Assembly (NCBI RefSeq): GCF_001866055.1
Contig: NZ_MLQS01000001.1
Span: 1,414,630-1,478,629 of the forward strand
Length of the DNA stretch: 64,000 bases
Direction of reading: 5' to 3'
DNA from: Anaerobacillus alkalidiazotrophicus
GTDB lineage: Bacteria; Bacillota; Bacilli; Bacillales_H; Anaerobacillaceae
Shown here piece by piece: positions 26,642 through 35,503 of the stretch. The notes under the pieces are model-generated. The model was not told the DNA's origin, did no database searches, and saw only the letters and a list, made by a program, of their open reading frames with translations. How positions within the stretch are numbered: position 1 is the first letter of the stretch; each line of letters opens with the position of its first letter. Both the position numbers and the translations under genes were made by a program.

Positions 26642-26776
26642 TGAGAAAAGAGGGTGTCCAAAAACAAAGTGTCAGACACCGTATCGCACCTATATATAGA
26701 TGGATGTCGAAACTGAACCTCTGTATATAGTAGAATGCACGTGGTGTCAGATCCTTTTTGGAACCCTCTTTTCTCA
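26642..26776. repeat. 135-bp imperfect palindrome between flgN and flgK
   Basis: The ends TGAGAAAAGAGGGT (26642) and ACCCTCTTTTCTCA (ending 26776) are perfect inverted repeats. Further in, TCCAAAAA faces TTTTTGGA, and GTGTCAGACACC faces GGTGTCAGA. Such a structure could form a long hairpin in the operon mRNA just before flgK's ribosome binding site. It resembles small palindromic MITE-type repeats carrying GTGTC..GACAC ends. Confidence 0.82.
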
Positions 26777-26795
26777 AGAAATGGAGGAAGTGTAA

Positions 26796-28400
26796 ATGAA
26801 GTCGACATTTCAAGGGTTGGAGACAGCCCGTCGTGCCCTTTATACACAGCAAACAGCACTACATGTAACAGGGCATAATATTGCAAATGCGAATACACCA
26901 GGTTATTCGCGGCAGCGCGTTAATTTTTCACAAACAACGCCATTTCCAGGTGTAGGTTTCAATAGACCCGATATTCCAGGGCAAGTTGGAACAGGTGTAC
27001 AAGCTGGATCCATTCAACGTACTCGAGAAAGTTTCTTAGATATGCAATATCGTGGGGAAACGAGTAAGTTTGGCTATTGGGAAACTCGTTCCATTGCGTT
27101 AGAAAAAATGGAAGACATTATGAATGAACCTACAGAAGACGGAATTGCCAATACGCTTGACCGATTTTGGACAGCACTTCAAGATTTATCTGTTCACCCA
27201 GAAGATTCTGGTGCTCGTTCTGTTGTTCGTCAACGAGGAATGGCGTTAGCGGATACGTTTAACTATACAGCGGATTCATTAATGGCTATTCAGCGAGATC
27301 TAAAAGTTCAATCGAATGCGACTACGAATGAAATTAACTCATTAACGAGACAAATTAATAATTTGAATAAACAAATAGCGGCAATTGAACCACACGGATA
27401 TTTACCAAATGATCTTTATGATCAAAGGGATCTTTTAGTAGACCAACTTTCAAAGCTTGTGAACATTAAAGTTGAGCCTGTGAGAAGTGGCGGACAAGCG
27501 CTTGAAATAGCTGAAGGAAGATATACGGTCAAATTAATCGATGAAAATGGACGTGATTTAGGGGTTACACTTGTCGATGGAACACGTCTTACAAACAATG
27601 ATGTAAAAGTCGAGTATGATCAAAACAGTGGGCTTGTCAGTCAAATTTTAGTTGGCCCAGCTGGGTTTGATGATAACGCATTAAGTGGAGTCGTCGCGTT
27701 TAACTTTGAAGATTTTAATGCGATTGGAAAATTAGTTGCCGATATAGAAGCGCATGGCTATTTAGCGAAAGACGGTTCTGAACAAGGTGTTTACCCGAAA
27801 ATGCTTCGAGATTTAGATACAATGGTTGTTACATTTGTAGAAGAGTTCAACCGTGTTCATCATGAAGGTTGGAACTTAAATGATGTGAAAGACGGTGCAA
27901 AAGGTGATCCGATTGACTTTTTTACATTTGCAGGTTTTACGCCAACTGCTGGTAATCCAAAAGGTGCGGCAACAAGCTTAAGAGTATCTGATGAAATTGT
28001 TAACGAGCTTGATAATATTGCAGCTTCTATCCCAACTTCCATTGCAGACTCGAACAGAGGGTTTGCAGGTGACGGATCGAACGCACTTGCATTAGCGAAT
28101 GTAAAAGATGCAATGCTAAACTTTGGTGGGACAACAACGACAGTGCAGAGCTTTTACCAAGGTGTTATTGGAGAAATGGCGGTTAGCGGAAACGAAGCAG
28201 AGCGTATGATGAAAAATACGGATACGTTACGCCTGTCTGTTGATCAACGTCGCGAAAGTATTAGTGGTGTCTCTCTTGATGAGGAAATGACTAACTTAAT
28301 TCAGTTTCAGCATGCCTATAATGCAGCTGCTAGAACTATTACATTAGTAGATGAAATGTTAGATACGATTATTAATAGAATGGGTACAGTTGGTAGATAA
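26796..28400 (+). CDS. flgK: Flagellar hook-associated protein 1 (FlgK)
   Basis: 534 residues, with ATGGAGGAAGTG before the start. The conserved N-terminus (TARRALYTQQTALHVTGHNIANANTPGYSRQRV) and C-terminus (SGVSLDEEMTNLIQFQHAYNAAARTITLVDEMLDTIINRMG) form the coiled D0/D1 domains. FlgK is the first hook-filament junction protein. Its start lies 19 bp after a 135-bp palindrome that may affect expression. Confidence 0.96.
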   Translation: MKSTFQGLETARRALYTQQTALHVTGHNIANANTPGYSRQRVNFSQTTPFPGVGFNRPDIPGQVGTGVQAGSIQRTRESFLDMQYRGETSKFGYWETRSIALEKMEDIMNEPTEDGIANTLDRFWTALQDLSVHPEDSGARSVVRQRGMALADTFNYTADSLMAIQRDLKVQSNATTNEINSLTRQINNLNKQIAAIEPHGYLPNDLYDQRDLLVDQLSKLVNIKVEPVRSGGQALEIAEGRYTVKLIDENGRDLGVTLVDGTRLTNNDVKVEYDQNSGLVSQILVGPAGFDDNALSGVVAFNFEDFNAIGKLVADIEAHGYLAKDGSEQGVYPKMLRDLDTMVVTFVEEFNRVHHEGWNLNDVKDGAKGDPIDFFTFAGFTPTAGNPKGAATSLRVSDEIVNELDNIAASIPTSIADSNRGFAGDGSNALALANVKDAMLNFGGTTTTVQSFYQGVIGEMAVSGNEAERMMKNTDTLRLSVDQRRESISGVSLDEEMTNLIQFQHAYNAAARTITLVDEMLDTIINRMGTVGR

Positions 28401-28508
28401 GACTTACCTTTAAAATGAATCAGCAAATGTAGCTAGAGAACTGTATTTCAATCTTTTGGGATAAAAAGTAAAACGCCATTTTTTATAGAAGAATAGTAGG
28501 TGAAATTG

Positions 28509-29441
28509 ATGCGTGTAACGCAAATGATGCTTTCAAATAACACTCTCCGTCACATGTCTAACAGCTATCAAAAGTTAGGGAATATCCAAGATCAATTAGC
28601 AACTGGGAAAAAAATTACGCGAGCTTCTCAAGATCCTGTTGTTGCGATGAATGGAATGCGATATCGCTCACAAGTAACGGAAGTCGAGCAATTTAAACGT
28701 AATCTTTCAGAAACATATAACTGGATGGACACGGCTGACGCAGCGTTAGATGAAGTGACCCTAACTCTACAACGAATTCGTGAGTTAACGGTACAAGCTT
28801 CGAATGATTCGTATGAAGAAACGCAGCGTGAAAATATTCGTAAAGAAGTAACGCAACTTCGTGAGCATTTAGTGGCGTTAGCGAATACTCGAGCAAACAA
28901 TAAATTTATTTTTAATGGGACGGATACGATCACGCCGCCCGTTGACGGTGATGCAATGAAAAATGCCTACGATACAGCCCGCGTAACTGGAGTTGTAGAA
29001 CTTCCTGAAGGCGCGGTTTCGGCAAATGACCAACAAGTTCAATTTGAGTTGCTTAAAGGGGTTAATATTGCAGTTAACATTAATCCAAAGAACGTATTTT
29101 CTGAACAATTTTTTACAGATATTATTGAATTAGAACGTACATTAAGTGATCCGAATTCGACAGCTGAAGATATTAGTGCATTTATTGATAGGGTTGGTGA
29201 TAATATTGATCATGTCGTGAATGAACGTGCGGAGCTTGGGGCAAGATTGAACCGAGTCGAAATGGTCGAAAATCGTATTATGGAACAAGAAGTCATTGCT
29301 AAACGCATCATGTCTAATAATGAAGATGCCGATATGGAAAAAGTAATTATTGATCTCGTTTCTCAAGAAAGTGTTCACCGGGCAGCTCTATCGGCAGGGG
29401 CACGAATTATTCAGCCGACATTAATGGACTTTTTACGTTAA
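28509..29441 (+). CDS. flgL: Flagellar hook-associated protein 3 (FlgL)
   Basis: 310 residues. ATG 28509 follows AGTAGGTGAAATTG; the in-frame GTG at 28500 is part of the ribosome binding site. The N-terminal flagellin-like domain (RVTQMMLSNNTLRHMSNSYQKLGNIQDQLATGKKITRASQDP) and C-terminal helix (LVSQESVHRAALSAGARIIQPTLMDFLR) are typical. It joins FlgK to the filament. Confidence 0.95.
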   Translation: MRVTQMMLSNNTLRHMSNSYQKLGNIQDQLATGKKITRASQDPVVAMNGMRYRSQVTEVEQFKRNLSETYNWMDTADAALDEVTLTLQRIRELTVQASNDSYEETQRENIRKEVTQLREHLVALANTRANNKFIFNGTDTITPPVDGDAMKNAYDTARVTGVVELPEGAVSANDQQVQFELLKGVNIAVNINPKNVFSEQFFTDIIELERTLSDPNSTAEDISAFIDRVGDNIDHVVNERAELGARLNRVEMVENRIMEQEVIAKRIMSNNEDADMEKVIIDLVSQESVHRAALSAGARIIQPTLMDFLR

Positions 29442-29472
29442 ATTAGTATTTTGAGTGAAAGGGGGAGAGTTG

Positions 29473-30051
29473 ATGCAACTACCATCATTAAATATTCAAT
29501 CGGTTCGTGGACAAACTGGTATTCAGTCACAACGCCCCCATATTCAAATACAGAATCATAAACCCAATTTTTCAATCAAACAAGACCATGCTTTTGTAGA
29601 AATGAGTACGCAACAAAGTAAGCTTACGATTGATCAAAGAGAAGCTTTTGCATCCGCTAATTCGAAACACGTTTACCGTTTGAACGAAGAGTTTGCCGCA
29701 AAAGCAATGAGTAATGCGCACCAAGCGATCGCAAAATATGCAAGAGAAGGCGATCAACTAATGAGGATTGAAAATGGTGGCGATGTCATTCCTCATTTAG
29801 CAAAAGTAAACAGCGTCCTTTTCCCTGAAAAAGGAATTACGCTCGGGCAAATGCCAAAACCTTTTTCGGTAAAAGTTCAGTTTCAACGAAGTAAGACAAA
29901 TTACCGGGTAAACGAAGGCGGAGTTCATGTTCAAGCACAAAAAAACGTTCCTACCATTCAACACAGACCTTGGCAAACAGACGTCTACGTACGTCAAAAA
30001 CAAAGCATTCAATTTAAGGCAGTCGGACTTCAATTCAATCAACAACGATAG
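29473..30051 (+). CDS. yviE: YviE-like protein (DUF6470 type) of the flagellar operon
   Basis: 192 residues from ATG 29473 after AAAGGGGGAGAGTTG. It starts with MQLPSLNIQSVRGQTGIQSQRPHIQIQN, the usual form of YviE family proteins, and is rich in Gln with short repeated IQ/HIQ patterns. The function is unknown, but the gene is conserved between flgL and fliW in Bacilli. The position supports the name. Confidence 0.85.
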   Translation: MQLPSLNIQSVRGQTGIQSQRPHIQIQNHKPNFSIKQDHAFVEMSTQQSKLTIDQREAFASANSKHVYRLNEEFAAKAMSNAHQAIAKYAREGDQLMRIENGGDVIPHLAKVNSVLFPEKGITLGQMPKPFSVKVQFQRSKTNYRVNEGGVHVQAQKNVPTIQHRPWQTDVYVRQKQSIQFKAVGLQFNQQR

Positions 30052-30195
30052 CTTCGAGTTATTCTCGAGGCTTTTATGTATATGAAAAAATTCATCAAGG
30101 TTACAAGCACCTAAATTAGTTTTCTGTCGCATGTTTAAATCAACCCAAAACTGCATTACAATAACAGTAAATATAAAATAAAGTGGTGAGTAAAA

Positions 30196-30639
30196 ATGAA
30201 GATTCAAACGAAATATTTAGGGGAAGTAGAAATTAACGAAGAAAAAATTATCCATTTTGAAAATGGAATCCCGAGCTTTCTCGACGAAAAAAAGTTTATC
30301 ATCCTCCCATTCGGAGAAGGAACACCGCTATACATATTACAATCGGTCACAACACCAGAGCTCGGCTTTGTCATTGTATCACCGTTTGATTTTTTCCCAG
30401 ATTATCAAGTGAAGTTATCAGATTCAACAATCGAAGCTCTCGGAATAGAAGCAGAAGCCGATGTCACTTTATTTGTCATCTTAACCGTCCAAGATCCATT
30501 TACAAATACAACGGCCAACCTACAAGGTCCAGTCGTGATCAATAGTAAAAAACAAAAAGGAAAGCAAATTTCCTTAAACGATCCAAACTACACAACCAAG
30601 CACCTACTCATCCCACAAGCCGTCGGTCAGGAGGGGTAG
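30196..30639 (+). CDS. fliW: Flagellar assembly factor FliW
   Basis: 147 residues, with AGTGGTGAGTAAAA before the start. Signatures include KYLGEVEINEEKIIHFENGIPSFLDEKKFIILPF and a C-terminal ANLQGPVVINSKKQKGKQ. FliW binds flagellin and also binds CsrA; free flagellin releases CsrA to repress hag translation. The next gene is csrA, separated by only three bases. Confidence 0.95.
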   Translation: MKIQTKYLGEVEINEEKIIHFENGIPSFLDEKKFIILPFGEGTPLYILQSVTTPELGFVIVSPFDFFPDYQVKLSDSTIEALGIEAEADVTLFVILTVQDPFTNTTANLQGPVVINSKKQKGKQISLNDPNYTTKHLLIPQAVGQEG

Positions 30640-30642
30640 AGG

Positions 30643-30873
30643 ATGCTAGTACTTTCTCGAAAAAAAGATCAGTCGATTATGATTGGTGATGATATTGAAA
30701 TAACGGTATTGGCTATTGAAGGTGATCAAATAAAGCTAGGGATCAATGCGCCTAGGTCAGTGGAGATACAGAGGAAAGAGATTTATCTGGCTATTCAAGA
30801 GGAAAATAGTGAAGCAGCGAATGCTTCGATTAATTTGTTGCAGCAACTGACAAGTACACTACAGAAGAAATAG
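30643..30873 (+). CDS. csrA: Carbon storage regulator CsrA
   Basis: 76 residues, starting [48 protein letters not shown], the complete CsrA core. As a dimer it binds GGA-containing RNA hairpins and blocks translation. Its best-known target in Bacillus is the hag leader, which lies directly downstream here and has two GGA sites. GAGGGGTAGAGG provides the ribosome binding site overlapping the fliW end. Confidence 0.96.
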   Translation: MLVLSRKKDQSIMIGDDIEITVLAIEGDQIKLGINAPRSVEIQRKEIYLAIQEENSEAANASINLLQQLTSTLQKK

Positions 30874-30874
30874 G

Positions 30875-30899
30875 AACAGAGTCGATTGGCTCTGTTTTT
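30875..30899 (+). terminator. Terminator of the flgM-csrA operon
   Basis: AACAGAG and CTCTGTT form a stem around TCGATTGG, followed by a T-run. Confidence 0.8.
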
Positions 30900-30965
30900 G
30901 TTTCGAAAAAAACAATAATCTGACAAAAAAATAAATTAATTTACATAAAACTTCTACCAAACTAT

Positions 30966-30992
30966 TAAACATCTAAACCCTTTGTCCGATAT
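30966..30992 (+). promoter_or_regulatory. Sigma-D promoter of the flagellin gene
   Basis: TAAA (30966-30969) and CCGATAT (30986-30992) are separated by 16 bases, matching the sigma-D consensus. Transcription would start near 30999, leaving an untranslated leader of about 115 bases before hag. Confidence 0.88.
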
Positions 30993-31067
30993 AAGTATTG
31001 TAGGAACGGAAATGAGAAGAAAGGCGGCCGACTTTCCAACCATTTTACGTTCAAAAACATTCCAACC

Positions 31068-31108
31068 ACAAGGACGTGGGCGGAGTAATAAAACAAATTC
31101 AAGGAGGA
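31068..31108 (+). promoter_or_regulatory. Two candidate CsrA-binding sites in the hag leader
   Basis: ACAAGGACGT (31068-31077) and TCAAGGAGGA (31099-31108) carry the AAGGA core expected for CsrA. The second overlaps the Shine-Dalgarno sequence. This matches the two-site hag leader known in B. subtilis, where CsrA represses translation until FliW removes it. Confidence 0.65.
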
Positions 31109-31116
31109 AATTTATT

Positions 31117-31938
31117 ATGATTATTAATCACAATATGAATGCAATGAATGCTAACCGTCAAATGGGAGTTAATATTAACGCAGGTGCAAAGTCGATGGAG
31201 AAATTATCTTCAGGACTTCGTATAAATCGTGCTGGAGACGATGCCGCTGGTCTTTCGATTTCTGAAAAAATGCGTGGGCAAATTCGTGGATTAGACCAGG
31301 CTGCTCGTAACTCACAAGATGGCATTTCTTTAATCCAAACTGCTGAGGGAGCTCTTAATGAAACTCATGCAATACTTCAACGTATGCGTGAACTAGCTGT
31401 TCAAGCTTCAAATGATACAAACGTTACTGCTGACCGTGATGCTATCAGAGATGAACTTTCACAGTTAACGAATGAAATCACTCGTATTGGTACTGAAACT
31501 GAGTTCAATACTCAGAAGGTGTTGCAAAATTCCGCGACATACAATTTTCAAGTAGGAGCAAATTCTGGCCAAAATATTCAGCTATCAATTAATATTATGA
31601 CAGCTGGTGGAAACGGCTTAAACATCTCAAACATTGCGGCTAGTGTAGGTTCTTATGGAGCTGCTACTGGTGCAGTTGATCAGATTAACGCTGCGATAGC
31701 TCTTGTTTCTAAGGAGCGATCTAACCTGGGTTCAGTGCAAAATCGTTTAGAGCATACAATTAAAAACTTAAATACAGGTGCTGAGAATTTACAAGCCGCT
31801 GAATCACGTATTCGTGACGTAGATATGGCTAAGGAAATGATGGAGTTCACTCGATCAAACATCTTAAACCAAGCTTCTCAAGCTATGCTAGCACAAGCTA
31901 ACCAACAGCCACAAGCAGTTCTACAACTATTAAGATAA
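31117..31938 (+). CDS. hag: Flagellin (Hag/FliC)
   Basis: 273 residues from ATG 31117 after AAGGAGGAAATTT; the open frame extends upstream through the sigma-D promoter, so an earlier start is impossible. The N-terminal D0/D1 (MIINHNMNAMNANRQMG...AGDDAAGLSISEKMRGQIRGL) and C-terminal D1/D0 (RIRDVDMAKEMMEFTRSNILNQASQAMLAQANQQPQAVLQLLR) are complete. The variable middle is short, with Ser/Thr and Asn residues that could be glycosylated. Two Maf glycosyltransferases and a legionaminic acid operon follow, so the filament is probably glycosylated. Confidence 0.96.
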   Translation: MIINHNMNAMNANRQMGVNINAGAKSMEKLSSGLRINRAGDDAAGLSISEKMRGQIRGLDQAARNSQDGISLIQTAEGALNETHAILQRMRELAVQASNDTNVTADRDAIRDELSQLTNEITRIGTETEFNTQKVLQNSATYNFQVGANSGQNIQLSINIMTAGGNGLNISNIAASVGSYGAATGAVDQINAAIALVSKERSNLGSVQNRLEHTIKNLNTGAENLQAAESRIRDVDMAKEMMEFTRSNILNQASQAMLAQANQQPQAVLQLLR

Positions 31939-31946
31939 CAAAAAAC

Positions 31947-31975
31947 AAAGGCAGCCTTTTCTAGGTTGCCTTTTT
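31947..31975 (+). terminator. Terminator of hag
   Basis: AAGGCAGCC and GGTTGCCTT pair around TTTTCTA, followed by a T-run. Some read-through could feed the glycosylation genes that begin 19 bp later. Confidence 0.8.
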
Positions 31976-31993
31976 AAATAAGGAAGGGTAAAT

Positions 31994-33745
31994 ATGGAAA
32001 CGGATAATGTTAGAAAAGATGAGGACTTTCCTTTTGATACAACTAATATTAATATAATTAAAAGTAAAAGAAGTCTATACTCTACAATAGAGATTAATGG
32101 TTTATTCTTACATAGCTCTTATAACCCAATAAAAGAAGCAAAAGCTTTTGCGGAAAAAGTATACAAGAAAAATCATTTGCATATTCTTTATGGCCTAGGC
32201 ATGAGTTATTATGCTAAAGAGCTATATTCATTAATGGAAGAAGAAGATTCCTTGATAGTTATTGAGCCTAGTGAGGTAATTTTTAATTCCGTCAAAGAAA
32301 ATATTAATCTTAGTTTTTTACAAGAAAATAATAATATCAGTTTATTTGTAGGGAGTAATATTGATGAATTAAGGAAAAGCATTGAAAAAGTTATAGGTAA
32401 GTTTTCTGGGAGAATTACGGTAGTTGAGTCTCCTAATTATTCGAAGTTATTTCCTAAACAATTGCATTCACTATATGAATTACTAAAGGAGCTTATATTT
32501 TTACAGGTAGTGAACCTTAATACAATAAATTTTTTCTCGAAGTATTGGCAAGAGAATTTTTTCTCAAACTTATTTGCAGCAAGAAATGCTACATATTTAA
32601 GTGATCTAATCGGTAGAATTTCTTGTCCAATAATTATTGCATCTGGTGGCCCTTCATTAACGAAGCAACTTCCTATCCTAAAAGAGTTTCAGAGTAAAGT
32701 TTTAATTTTATGCGCGGGTTCAACGATTAATTCTTTATTAAAAGGAGGAATCGAACCAGATATTATAGTTAGTGTAGACGGTGCACCAATAAATTTCAGT
32801 CATTATAATGATGTTGATATACATAAGTACCCACTTATGTATCCGTTTAAGGTACACAAGGATATACCCCGATATCATAAGGGGCCACAAATTGTATTTA
32901 ATGATGATAGACTTGTAGCATCATTTATAAATAGCATTTTCAACAAAGATATAGGCTTTGTAAAAGCTGGAGCATCTGTAGCAAATTACTGTTTAGATAT
33001 TGCCATTCAGCTAAGTTTTGGGCCGATTTGTTTTATTGGTCAAGATTTGGCCTATACAGATGGCATTACTCATGCATCAGGTAATCGTAGGATTAAAAAG
33101 GTTGATATGAGTAATGAAGAGAAGTATGTCAAGGTTAAAGGTTATTATGGAAATGAGGTTTATACAGATTATCCTTTCTTATCAATGAAATATCAGTTTG
33201 AAAAGTATTTAGAGTTATTTAAAGAAGAAAGAAATGTATTTAATGCTACAGAAGGTGGGATTTATATTAAAGGTACTGATAACATAACCTTTAATGATTT
33301 TTGTCAAAAGTATTGTGATAGTGATTATAGTGTGGAAATTAAAAATCTTTTCAATAAAAAATCAAGTATTAATCTAATTGAATTTAAACAAAAAATCAAA
33401 CAAGAAATTAAAAACATAAAAAAAATAACTGAAATTTGCAAGGGTGCAATAAAGAAAATAAATAATTATAAAGAAATTGATTCTCATTTAATTGATGATT
33501 TAAATAAATACGATAAAGAACTTTATAAGCTACTTGAATCTGAGTTAATGTATTATTTATTCCAACCAATTGTTATCCGCATTTATAATAACTTACTAAG
33601 CCCACATACTGAAACTGAACAAGAACGAGAAAAACGGATCATGTTGCTGTCAAAGGGGCTTTATAAAGATATATTAGAAGCAAGCAAGAAGTCTCAAAAA
33701 TGGTTAGAGGAGTTATTTAGAGAGATAGAAGCTGAAGTTGGTTAA
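31994..33745 (+). CDS. Motility accessory factor (Maf) glycosyltransferase 1
   Basis: 583 residues. The central MAF_flag10/DUF115 domain has motifs IIIASGGPSLTKQLPIL (about 212-228), PDIIVSVDGAP, AGASVANYCLDIA and FIGQDLAYTDGITHASG. An N-terminal Rossmann-like part (YGLGMSYYAKEL) and a long Lys/Ile-rich helical C-terminus complete it. Maf proteins transfer nonulosonic acids (pseudaminic or legionaminic acid) from CMP donors onto Ser/Thr of flagellin in the cytoplasm. The CMP-legionaminate genes downstream would provide the donor. It is the first gene of an island that separates hag from flaG-fliD. Confidence 0.9.
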   Translation: METDNVRKDEDFPFDTTNINIIKSKRSLYSTIEINGLFLHSSYNPIKEAKAFAEKVYKKNHLHILYGLGMSYYAKELYSLMEEEDSLIVIEPSEVIFNSVKENINLSFLQENNNISLFVGSNIDELRKSIEKVIGKFSGRITVVESPNYSKLFPKQLHSLYELLKELIFLQVVNLNTINFFSKYWQENFFSNLFAARNATYLSDLIGRISCPIIIASGGPSLTKQLPILKEFQSKVLILCAGSTINSLLKGGIEPDIIVSVDGAPINFSHYNDVDIHKYPLMYPFKVHKDIPRYHKGPQIVFNDDRLVASFINSIFNKDIGFVKAGASVANYCLDIAIQLSFGPICFIGQDLAYTDGITHASGNRRIKKVDMSNEEKYVKVKGYYGNEVYTDYPFLSMKYQFEKYLELFKEERNVFNATEGGIYIKGTDNITFNDFCQKYCDSDYSVEIKNLFNKKSSINLIEFKQKIKQEIKNIKKITEICKGAIKKINNYKEIDSHLIDDLNKYDKELYKLLESELMYYLFQPIVIRIYNNLLSPHTETEQEREKRIMLLSKGLYKDILEASKKSQKWLEELFREIEAEVG

Positions 33746-33799
33746 ATGAAAGCAGCTTGAACTTTTAAAATAATAATTATCAAAGGAGAGAAACAGAAA

Positions 33800-34162
33800 G
33801 TGGAGATAAATATTAAAGAAATATTAGAAACTTTAAAAGAATATTTACCTAAACTAGTTGGTGCCTCTGAAGAAATAGCAAGCCAATTACAAAGTGGGAA
33901 AGATGTAGAAGCGATAGAATTATTACAACAATTTTTAGAGGGGTTAAATTGGGTTGTTTCTGTATTTATTCATCTTAAAAAAATTGGGTATGATTTAGGT
34001 TTAAATAGTGAGCAGCTTAATGAGTTTTTAATTCAGATAGAAAAAGCGTTGATATCAAAGGACAATGTCTTGATAGCTGACTTATTCGAATATGAAATTT
34101 CTCCAATCTTATCATTATGGTTAGAGAAAGTAGAAAATAACTTGAATAAGGAATTTTCTTAA
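33800..34162 (+). CDS. Small helical protein between two Maf genes
   Basis: 120 residues, GTG start 33800 with AAAGGAGAGAAACAGAAA before it. The chain is predicted all-helical, acidic, with no Cys, signal peptide or enzymatic motif. It ends three bases before the second maf gene, so co-expression is nearly certain. Size and composition resemble FliS/FlgN-type chaperones or an adaptor, but no signature supports a specific family. A role in presenting flagellin to the Maf enzymes is inference only. Confidence 0.7.
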   Translation: MEINIKEILETLKEYLPKLVGASEEIASQLQSGKDVEAIELLQQFLEGLNWVVSVFIHLKKIGYDLGLNSEQLNEFLIQIEKALISKDNVLIADLFEYEISPILSLWLEKVENNLNKEFS

Positions 34163-34165
34163 ATA

Positions 34166-35476
34166 ATGAAATGGGAATTAATTGAAACTTCTACAAGTGA
34201 TTATTCGATTAAACTTATAATGGATAATAGTGATGAACTATATTTGAATAGTCGGTATAATCCCTTAAAAGAAGCGAAAAGATGGGTAGAAGGTATAAAA
34301 TTAACTTCATTACCTAAGAAGTTTATAATTGTAGGTATGGGGGCTGGGTATCATATTAGGGAACTTCATTTAAGATATCCTAACATTGAAATTGAAGTAT
34401 GGGATTTTAATAATGATTTTGCTAACTGGATTAAAAGTTCAAAAACTTTAGAATTAATAGGAATCGACTTAGAATTTATAAAATATCATTCTACAGAAAA
34501 TAAAGGTGAAATAAATAAAGAATTTATTCCATTTATAAATGATGATGGTATTCAATTTTTAATTTATAAACCAGCATTGAACTTGATTCCTCCAAACCTT
34601 TCTTTAGTTAAGGAAGCTTTAAATGATTTAATATTACTCAAACAAAATAGTTTAGCAAGAGAAGAGCTATTATCGAGGAACATAAAAAGCAATCTATCGT
34701 TAGAAGATAAGGGAGTGGTAGGTTGGATAAATCAATTTTCTGATCAACCAATAATTTTGGTATCAGCAGGCCCTTCGCTAACGAAACAGTTACCTTTATT
34801 ACAAGAGCTTTCCCAAAAAAATAATATTCAAATTGCCTGTGTAGGGACAGCTTTGATACCTCTCACGAAGTTTGGAATCAAACCAAATTTAGTGATGATT
34901 TCTGATCCTACTATAAAAATAAAAGAACAATTTATTGGTGTTAATACTTTAGATATTCCACTATTTTATTTATCTACAGCAAATTATGAAGCTGTCAACC
35001 AATATAAAGGTGATAGATATATTGTATGGCAAAAGGATTATTTAGAAGCTGAAAGACAGGCTGAGATTAGAAATGAACCTACTATTCGGACTGGTGGTTC
35101 AGTGGCGACTTGCTTATTAGATTTGCTAGTAAAAATGGGAAGTAATCCTATTGCATTAGTTGGTCAGGATTTGGCATTCACAAACGGTATTAGCCATGCA
35201 AAAGGTACACATAATTGCAAACCTATATTTAATGTTTCAAATAAAGTTCCTAATTTTAATCAAACTGATTTAATTAATACCTCTGCTAGTTTAAATTCTT
35301 TTAGAAAATGGTTTGAGAGGTATGTAGCAATTACCGGAAACGAAAATCAGTTTTGGAATTGTACAGAAGGTGGGGCTTATATAAAGGGCTGGAAGCATTG
35401 TTCGCTATTGGAATTTATTGAATTTGTAACTGCAAATAAAGCAAAACAATTAAAATTTTTTAATAAAGAAGTTTAA
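34166..35476 (+). CDS. Motility accessory factor (Maf) glycosyltransferase 2
   Basis: 436 residues. It shares with the first Maf the motifs VSAGPSLTKQLPLL (about 197-210), MISDPT in place of SVDG, RTGGSVATCLLDL and LVGQDLAFTNGISHAKG, plus the N-terminal GMGAGYHIRELH block. The long helical tail of the first Maf is absent. Two Mafs next to each other may differ in acceptor site or sugar. It starts three bases after the small helical gene. Function as flagellin nonulosonate transferase rests on family and context. Confidence 0.88.
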   Translation: MKWELIETSTSDYSIKLIMDNSDELYLNSRYNPLKEAKRWVEGIKLTSLPKKFIIVGMGAGYHIRELHLRYPNIEIEVWDFNNDFANWIKSSKTLELIGIDLEFIKYHSTENKGEINKEFIPFINDDGIQFLIYKPALNLIPPNLSLVKEALNDLILLKQNSLAREELLSRNIKSNLSLEDKGVVGWINQFSDQPIILVSAGPSLTKQLPLLQELSQKNNIQIACVGTALIPLTKFGIKPNLVMISDPTIKIKEQFIGVNTLDIPLFYLSTANYEAVNQYKGDRYIVWQKDYLEAERQAEIRNEPTIRTGGSVATCLLDLLVKMGSNPIALVGQDLAFTNGISHAKGTHNCKPIFNVSNKVPNFNQTDLINTSASLNSFRKWFERYVAITGNENQFWNCTEGGAYIKGWKHCSLLEFIEFVTANKAKQLKFFNKEV

Positions 35477-35503
35477 TATTATAAATAAAAGGGATTGGTT
35501 AAT

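Noticed and set aside
30982..31116. Longer N-terminus for flagellin
   Set aside because: The upstream part overlaps the sigma-D promoter box and lacks a ribosome binding site; AAGGAGG precedes ATG 31117, and the product then starts with the conserved MIINHN.
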